A DNA stretch of 64,000 nucleotides. Origin: Trametes villosa. Its lineage: Eukaryota > Basidiomycota > Agaricomycetes > Polyporales > Polyporaceae. Positions within the stretch are counted from its first letter, which is position 1, and every line of letters begins with the position of its first letter. Below, in pieces: positions 57,484 through 64,000 of this stretch. Location of the stretch: NCBI GenBank assembly GCA_002964805.2, contig PUDQ02000005.1, positions 333,763 through 397,762 on the forward strand, read 5' to 3'. Under the pieces are notes generated by a model that saw nothing but the letters and a program-made list of their open reading frames with translations, ran no database searches and was not told the origin of the DNA. The position numbers were made by a program, and so were the translations under genes.

Positions 57484-59146
57484 GTCCGTTGCGAGGTTGT
57501 CGCTCTTTTAGTATGTATCCATTCCATGATCGTCCACGTCCCTTTCCCCCTCGATACTCCTTACACTCCCGCATCCGCATCCGCATCCGCACGTACGGAC
57601 GACGATTCGCAGCCGGTTTTTACATGAGCACATGATGATGATTGTATCCTATAGCCATATGATGTTTGTTGCGTAACCTTATGTTCGGCCGTCGCTGCAA
57701 TTGTATAACACGTTCATTGTCTTGCGAGTCTCGTGAAGTCCCGCCCTCGAACCATCACCCTACCTACTTGGCGACGGCTCTACCTTATCTCCCCTAGGCA
57801 GACCAAGGTGATCTGTTCGGGTCGGGGAGAACGATTACTTGCATGTTCGGAGCAAGCCCTTGCTCCAGCGCTTGCGCTCCTTTATGGCGGCAGAGCTGTA
57901 AATTTAATCAAGGCCATTGGGTTTTCCGTCATGAGCTACGCGCTCCTCACAGGGGGCAATGATTGATGTTTCGGAGGAAAACATGGGTAAAACATCGCGT
58001 GAACTGAAAATATAATAGCGCCGCTTTCCGACGAAAAGCACGCTAGGAAGATGTCCCAAAAATTTGTCCTGTTCTCCGGCATGTTCTCCGTCCCCTCTGG
58101 ACAGAAACATGGCCGGAATAGATGAAAAGCTGTCAGAATGTCTCTGCGGCGTGTTGAGGGCAGGGAAACGGCACGGATTTGATACATCAGGAAAACGTCA
58201 CCTACTTGGCTGGCTCCTTCGGCCCAAGGAGCCTGTTACGCCCCGTGCGACCTCCGACACCTGCGGACTCAACTCCGCTTTGGTCTGCTTTTACTCCGCT
58301 TTTACTCCGCTACTTAACTCCGCTTGTCCGACGTTTCGGACTTACTTACTCCGCTTTTCCGCTTCTATTCCGATTGGAATAATAGTCTTACTGTCTTCCC
58401 CGACTTCCGACCTTATTCCGCTTTCTACCTATCTATATAATACCGGACACTGACGTCAGTGGCCGGGTACAAGCTGGGTACAAGCTGGGTACAAGCCTAG
58501 TATACACAGGGTCTAAAGTAAGGTGGGCTAGGGCTAGGGACAGAATTAAGCGCTCATACGCAAGTTAAGCGCTGATGGTCGGGCAAAGATCGCCGTGGCT
58601 GCACAGCCTCCTGCTGATGCCTCAGCCACTTTGTGATGGATTTGCACGGTCCCGGAGAGGTTCCGGCCGCTCTCCCTATGTCTTTCTGCTGTTCTGGCAG
58701 AGGGAGGAGGGTGTTCTGGTGGCGCGGTGGACGCGATCGCCCGGTGGACGAGTCTCCCGTGCTCCCCTGGGGGTGCAGAGTGCGTATTCCGGCCGCCCAA
58801 GGCCGCCCCTCCCTTCATAGTCCGTATAGTCCGTGTAGTTACAGTACTAGTACTTATACAATTTCTTTGAACGTGTCTGAACACTCCCCTAGCCCGCAAT
58901 GTGCCTGCGCTTTGGCCTCCCTTTGCGGAGTCGCGGTGGGACGCCCCCTGCACTTATAAATATAATATAATATACATGTGCGAGCCTGCTTGAGTTTGCT
59001 GTGAGCGGATACGACAGACAACAGACTCGAAAACAGAACACGAAATATGAAGACATTGTAAATATGTATGCCCTTATAGCATGCCAAAGACTGCTGTCTC
59101 GGAGTTGCGCGAACAAAGCCTTGCGCAGATGAGTAGACGCCCAATG
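57484..59146. other. Intergenic region with short repeats
   Basis: No gene supported. At about 58270-58400 the phrase CTCCGCTTTTACTCCGC and variants recur. At 58464-58497 GGGTACAAGCT is repeated nearly three times. A palindromic CTGACGTCAG (CRE-like TGACGTCA) lies at 58450-58459. Confidence 0.5.
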
Positions 59147-59230
59147 CCGGGGCAGCACACTTGTGCTGCCTCGGTGTCCGACCGGCGAAAAGACGCCCAA
59201 TGCCGAGGCAGCACAAGTGTGCTGCCCCGG
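59147..59230. repeat. Two 28-bp palindromes (family P) downstream of zinc-finger gene 1
   Basis: 59147-59174 and 59203-59230. Each is an almost perfect inverted repeat with core CAGCACA(CT/AG)TGTGCTG and outer arms CCGAGG or CCGGGG. They are separated by 28 bp and lie 160-243 bp past the stop codon of the minus-strand gene ending at 59390, probably in its 3' UTR. Confidence 0.85.
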
Positions 59231-59389
59231 TGTGTTCGGTCTGATTTAGGCGTGGCTTGTGGTGCGAGTGTGTTTTCTGACAGGGTGTTCGTGCGACAGG
59301 TCTATTATATTGTCGATACAAGATGCAGCCGAATATACAAGATTTAGTCAAATATACAAGCGCATGTACGATACAAACACTACTGCGCC

Positions 59390-60700
59390 CTACACGCATC
59401 CCTTGCACGTCGGACAAAAGTACCGCTCTGCCATGAGGGCAAAGCGACGCAGCTCGATGGAGATGTGGGGGAAGTTCAAGCGTTCCATCCAGGTGGAGAC
59501 TCCCTCCGGGGGTGGGCTGCGTTGACGGTCGTGGTAGGACCGCGCGAGCCACAGGAAGTGCTCGTGCGAGAAGGGGAAGATGCGCCCGCAGCGGTCGACG
59601 GCGGGGGTACGTTGGATGGGGCAGATGATGAGCTCCCACCAGAGCATCTCGTCCATGGAGGGGCCGGGCGACCAGTCGCGCTCCTCGATGAGACGACGGA
59701 TGAACTCGTCGTCTGGGATATGAGAGAGACACCGGAGGTGGAACCACCTCTTGCAGCGGCCGCAGAAGCGGACCTTGTCGGCGGTGGGGCGGTAGATGCC
59801 CTGGTAGATGCAGCGGCGGCGGCAGAACTTCTCGCCGTACTGAATGAACCGCGTCGCACGTCAGCAAACACGGGCGATGATAAATGAGAGACGTGGACGA
59901 CGTGGACGTACGGTCAGGATGGTGCAGCCAGGGGGGTTTCCGTACTCGTCCACCAAGAGCAGGACGTTGGCGCGAAGGAAGGGGACCTGGGACCAGTAGG
60001 GGCGGAGGGAGATTGTCTTGTCGTTGAAGACAAGGACCTGCTCGATGGCCGTGAAGGCGGTGGTTTCCATTTCGCGGGGAGGGGTGACGGCAATGAGCTC
60101 GTCCATGCCGTAGCGGGAGAGGAAGTCCCAGGGGAGCCACTCGCAGGGAAAGTACTGGATGGCCTGGAAGGGGAACATGACGCGGAAGAGCGTGGCGAGG
60201 AACTAAGAAAGACGAAGCGGAGGGTGAGCGAGCGCGGGGAGCTGACGGGGGGAGGGATACTCACGACGCCGGGCGAGGATCCGAAGTCGAGGCGGATGAC
60301 GAAGTACTGCAGACCGTCTACCAAGACGCTGTGGAAGGTGTTAGCGCGACGAAGGCGACGGGCGGGCGGAGGTGCGCGAACGTACACTTGGCCGAGGCGG
60401 ACGATCTTGTAGGGAGTGTTGACGAGGTTCGGCGCTATAAGAGAAGGTCACAGAGATGATCAGCAGAAGAACGGTCCGAGAAGCGATGCAACACGTACCT
60501 GGAGCCGAGACAAGGAGGCGGTTGGGGTGGGGGTCCTCCGCTACCGAGGCCGTTTGCTCGGCCAGACTGTGTATGCCGAGTACTGGCGGAAAGACGGGGG
60601 GAGGCGATGGGAGGGAAGGGAGGGGTATGAAGGTCTCGGACATGGCGGGGATGACCGGGGGGGCGAGCGTGGACAATGGAATCCAGCGTGAATTGTCCAT
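59390..60700 (-). CDS. Split PHD-like zinc-finger protein, paralog 1
   Basis: Five exons, minus strand: 60499-60700, 60386-60434, 60265-60328, 59912-60202, 59390-59839 (351 aa; introns 57-72 nt, in frame). Residues 1-67 are proline-rich. Residues about 68-200 (YKIVRLGQVVLVDGLQYFVI, then PPREMETTAFTAIEQVLVFN) have the look of a BAH-type module, a tentative call. Residues 203-240 carry C208-x3-C212...C228-x2-C231-x4-H236-x2-C239, most of a PHD-type C4HC3 cross-brace; the last pair could be the C-terminal CPTC. Between them lies an ~100-residue insert with conserved WWELIICPIQR and FLWLARSYH. A chromatin role is inferred from the finger type. Exons 2-4 have exactly the same lengths (49, 64, 291 nt) as in paralog 2. 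Confidence 0.85.
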
Positions 60701-61142
60701 GTCTGGGGTATAAGCAGGAAGGGGAAAGCGAAGAGCGGGATGCAGGGAAAATAAGGCGTTGAGCAGTGTGGGAAGGGGAGAGCGGGATGGATGAATGGAC
60801 GTACGTTTAAGGCATAGCTACTTCCTAATGGACGGAGTGGTGTGGGCGCTCGGGGAGGGGGTGGTTGAGCGGGGAATCGGGGAGAAAGGGAGACGAGGAG
60901 GCGAGGAGATGGTGATTCCGGTGCATGAGGGACTGTAGTACTGGGAAGGTATGTTGATGACACTGGGCCCAGCGGCAAGAGCGAGAGAGAACGATGGTGC
61001 GTGTGGTAGTTCCATATCACACGTCCATTGCTACCCTGAGGAAAGTGCTGTGCAAATATATAATATCACATACTGGTATTGTGCACGAGCCGTAACTGAG
61101 AGTCAGCGTCGATACGTGTTATGTACGGAGATCAGTTTGATG
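60701..61142. other. Promoter/intergenic region between the zinc-finger paralogs
   Basis: Short region upstream of paralog 1 and downstream of paralog 2. No gene supported. Confidence 0.5.
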
Positions 61143-61500
61143 CCGAGACAGCACGAGTGCTGGGTGTCTGGTGTCTATTACACGGCGTGAGGCCGGGGCA
61201 GCACACTTGTGCTGCCTCGGGGTTGAGCGTCTTTTCCACAGTGAAAGGCCGGGCCAGCACAAGTGTGCTGACTCGGGGTTGGGCGTGACATCGAGTGGGA
61301 TACCCCGAGCCAGCACAAGTGTGCTGACTCGGGGTTGGGCGTGTCATCGAGTGGGATACCCCGAGCCAGCACAAGTGTGCTGACTCGGGGTTGAGCGTCT
61401 CATGGAGTGAGACACCCCGAGCCAGCACACTTGTGCTGCCTCGGGGTTGAGCGCCTTTTCCGCGGTGAAAGGCTGGGCCAGCACAAGTGTGCTGGCCCGG
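61143..61500. repeat. Array of six (plus one partial) 28-bp palindromes, ~57-bp period (family P)
   Basis: Palindromes start near 61143 (partial), 61193, 61248, 61304, 61361, 61416 and 61473. Each has the core CAGCACAAGTGTGCTG or its reverse complement CAGCACACTTGTGCTG inside C/G-rich arms such as CCGAG...CTCGG. The 27-30-bp intervals are themselves similar (GGTTG(A/G)GCG, then T(C/T)AT(C/G)GAGTG(G/A)GA or CTTTTCC(A/G)C(A/G)GTGAAAG). The array begins 41 bp beyond the stop codon of paralog 2, so it is probably transcribed in that gene's 3' UTR. Confidence 0.9.
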
Positions 61501-61540
61501 TGTCTTGTGGTTTGCGTCAGGACATATGTTGTGTTTGCGT

Positions 61541-62967
61541 TCAGCCGTATGTTTTGTCCGCGTAGTGACAGCAATTAGTACAGGTATTTACATTTTGGCA
61601 GCGGGCGTAAGAGGAGCGTTCAGGGGAGGGGCATTCGGGGCACTCAAGACGGCTATATGCGAATGTACAGTACAAGAGTATGGTATATTTTACGCGCTGC
61701 GCGCCGTGGGCGTATTCGATGAGGGGTCCGGGGACGTGGGGGTAGTGTACGCGACGCATCCACGCGCGCACACCCTCAGCCGGGGGAGCACGTCCGCGCG
61801 CGTGGTAGAACCGAGCGAGCCACAGGAAGGGCTCGAAGGACCACGGGTAGAGGCGGTAGCGGTCGTCGATGTTGGGAGCGCGCTGGATGGGGCAGGTGAT
61901 GAGCTTCCACCAGAACATGCCGCCGGGCGACAGCGTCGGGGACCAGCCCTGCTCCTGGACGAGGCGGCGGGTGACATCGACGCGCGGGACTGGGGCGAGG
62001 CACTGGATGTGGAACCACCTCTCGCAGTGGTAGCAGTATCGGGCGGTGTCGGCGGCGGGGCGATAGATGCCCTCACGCTTGCAGTTGTCGTGGCAGAACG
62101 GCCTGCCGATCTAAGGGGAGGAAACGGGGGACGATCAGCCAAAACAAAGCAAAGACAGCACGCGGGGGGACAGCGACAACGTACATTGACGATGGTGAAG
62201 GCGGCGGGGTTGAGGGACTCGTTCCAGAGGAGGCAGATGTTGGAGCGGAGGAAGGGGATTTGGCCGCGGAAGGGAGGGAGGGAGATGGTGCTGTCGTTGA
62301 AGACGACGACGTCGCGGGATTCGGTGAACGCGGTGGTATACAGCTGGCGGGGCGGGGCGAGGGCGACAAGTTTGCCCAGAGCGAAGCGCGAAAGGAAGTC
62401 GTAGGGCAGCTGCTCGGGCGGGTAGAACAAGATGAGCTGAGGGGTGGGGACGACGTGGTAGACTGTGGCGACGAACTGCGAACGATAGATTTGTTAGCGT
62501 AGGGGCCGGCGGGCGGAGAGGACGGGTGTGGCGCGACTTACGACCTCCGGGGGCGACCCGACGTTGAGCCGAACGATCACAAACGGAACGGAGTTCGCGA
62601 TGACGCTGGGGGAGCCGTCAGCACAAGATGCGGGGTGCCAGGCCGAGCGTGGCGGAGCGGACGCACACTTGTCCCAGACGGACAATGCGCCTGTGATCGT
62701 CGGTAAGATTCGGCGCTATAACGGACGCGCAATGATGTTGTCAGGGGCAGGCCGGCAGGGGAAGCGAGATGGGAACATACCGGGGGCCGAGGTGAGCGGG
62801 AGACCGGGGCGGGTGTACTGCACCGTCGGGACGTACTCCTGCGCGTTGTTGACGGAAAAGAGCGGTGGGTGGCAGGGCGGAGGCGATGCGCGGGGAATGA
62901 CGCCTATGGAGGTGAGGCGGGACACCGGGGCACTGGGAGAGAGGGCGGGGAAGCGCTGATCATGCAT
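61541..62967 (-). CDS. Split PHD-like zinc-finger protein, paralog 2
   Basis: Five exons, minus strand: 62781-62967, 62667-62715, 62542-62605, 62185-62475, 61541-62110 (386 aa; introns 61-74 nt). The start is ATG at 62967; another ATG at 62963 is out of frame. The layout is the same as paralog 1: proline-rich start, RIVRLGQVVI then NSVPFVIVRLNVG, PPRQLYTTAFTESRDVVVFN, then C203-x3-C207...C223-x2-C226-x4-H231-x2-C234, then WWKLITCPIQR and FLWLARFYH. Instead of the short CPTC end, the frame continues for about 40 residues: YTILLYCTFAYSR, then cysteine-rich LECPECPSP, CQNVNTCTNCC. The ext­ra C-terminus is in one open frame and I found no intron that removes it and keeps frame. Confidence 0.85.
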
Positions 62968-63864
62968 GGCAGTTGGAGGAGGAGGAAAAAATAAAGTTGA
63001 GCGGGATGCGGGGAAATAGGGCGGTCAGGTGTGGGAAGCGAAGCGTGGGCACGGCTGAGTGTACGTACATATACGGCATAGCTGATCCCTTATGGAGCGA
63101 GGTACCCGAGTGTCCTGGAAGGCGTGGTGATGTGGGGAGACGGAGCCAGTGCAGGCATGCTCGAGCGATGCTTGGAACGTGGATATCCGTTCGTACACTG
63201 CACAAGATCACCGGAGCGGTATAGGAATTCAGTCAAGCATGTAGTAATGTATATTGAACGTACTGAACACGAGCAACCTCGCTCATTGGAGCATACTTGA
63301 GGTGTTAGTCTAAGGCTCATCGAGGCTAGCGAGAGCGAGCGCGACGCACCGGTATTGCAACACAAAAAGCCCCGGTGAGTGGCACATTCTGGAGGCCATA
63401 TGCCGAGGCAGCACACTTGTGCTGGCTCGGTGTTGAGCCTGCGCAGAGGAGGGCGTGGATGGTGTTTTGGTTGTGGAGAGAGGGCGGTCGGTAGTGGGAT
63501 TGCGCGGAGGTGTACAGTGATTTATTTTGCAGGGATGGAGCGTAAGGTACATGTGTTCGAGACCATCGATTTTTCTGGGGGAGGGGCGGAGCAGTGGCGA
63601 ATATACGAGGGTTCAGGAGGATTGAAGAATGCGCGAAGGGCGCGAAATAAGCACGGCGTTGAGTAGCACTTCCCAAAACGGCCGCTGTGCGGCACGTGGG
63701 AAAAGAACGTGGGACGAGCGCCCAGGGCGCGGAGCCGCGCGTCTTGCCAGCGCGTCTTCCCTTTGCATTCTGTCAGCTTCTCTCGCTCTCAGGCTTCGCT
63801 CAGACTTCTCAGGCAACGCCTCGACCTCACTTCTCAATCACTCGCTTGCAGCGTTCGTCGACCC
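62968..63864. other. Intergenic region
   Basis: Upstream of paralog 2 and of the gene starting at 63865 (divergent arrangement). It contains one palindrome of family P at 63403-63430. No gene supported. Confidence 0.5.
63403..63430. repeat. Single 28-bp palindrome (family P)
   Basis: CCGAGGCAGCACACTTGTGC followed by TGGCTCGG, and then TGTTGAGCC, which resembles the interval sequence of the 61.2-61.5 kb array. Confidence 0.85.
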
Positions 63865-64000
63865 ATGGCACCCCCCGCAGCGGCAGAGAACAAGGGTGAC
63901 GGACCCCCACGGCCGCGTCTGGTCGCGAGGAAGCAGGTAAACGCCACCGTATGGACGCGCATCTGATTAAGCACTGACGCGATTAAACATTTAGGCAAAA
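63865..64000 (+). CDS. Start of an unidentified gene, cut by the window end
   Basis: Exon 1 is 63865-63936 (24 codons, MAPPAAAENKGDGPPRPRLV...RKQ). It is followed by a 58-nt intron (63937-63994) with GTAAAC donor, CACTGAC branch-like site and TTTAG acceptor; exon 2 starts at 63995. The N-terminus is Pro/Ala/Arg-rich. Too short to assign; the start codon context and clean intron support a real gene. Confidence 0.6.

Noticed and set aside
61143..61500. A CRISPR array (28-bp repeats, ~29-bp intervals)
   Set aside because: The intervals are similar to each other, the repeats flip orientation, the host is a eukaryote and there are no cas genes. It is a tandem palindromic repeat.

Overview
The window is about 58% GC eukaryotic DNA with short introns (mostly 45-85 nt, GT-AG, one GC-AG), compact multi-exon genes on both strands and domain families typical of mushroom-forming fungi. 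I infer an Agaricomycete basidiomycete, possibly Polyporales; the order is a guess from protein style. All multi-exon genes were rebuilt by hand: each model keeps frame across every splice site. No RNA genes were recognised.

Layout. 1-2095: 3' part of a gene of a basidiomycete family of unknown function. 2904-5643: two minus-strand alanine/proline-rich, LEA-like stress proteins. 6496-11201: a 12-exon TKL-type protein kinase with an N-terminal helical bundle resembling the MLKL N-terminal domain. Its C-terminal region resembles the standalone family at 1-2095 and 36590-38089. 11.2-20.2 kb: gene-poor, with a decayed ~227-bp repeat. 20277-21573: WOPR (Gti1/Pac2) transcription factor. 21.6-25.1 kb: gene-poor. 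25107-29167: mismatch-repair endonuclease PMS1, 12 exons.

29.4-44.8 kb is a patchwork. It holds five intact-looking WD40 genes (two minus, three plus), one WD40 pseudogene, kinetochore gene SPC25, a broken copy of the SPC25 5' end, a further remnant of its promoter, the second unknown-function gene and mitochondrial ribosomal protein bL31m.

45-56 kb is rearranged. A four-transmembrane (MARVEL-like) gene at 47566-48785 has an inverted, decayed duplicate at 52.0-52.9 kb. Copies of another repeat lie in inverted orientation at 45.4-46.7 kb and again at 54.6-55.2 kb. 56272-57483 is a small gene resembling the C16orf72/HAPSTR1 family. 59.3-63 kb carries two tandem paralogs with a split PHD-like zinc finger, flanked by a family of 28-bp palindromes. 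A gene starts at 63865 and runs off the end.

How it fits together. Housekeeping genes (PMS1, SPC25, bL31m, HAPSTR1-like) are interleaved with fast-evolving families (helical-bundle kinase, its shared C-terminal domain, WD40 proteins, zinc-finger paralogs). Kinase/helical bundle plus WD40 and a recurrent accessory domain recalls the parts list of fungal intracellular recognition and cell-death signalling, but only as a hypothesis: no direct link between these genes is visible in the sequence.
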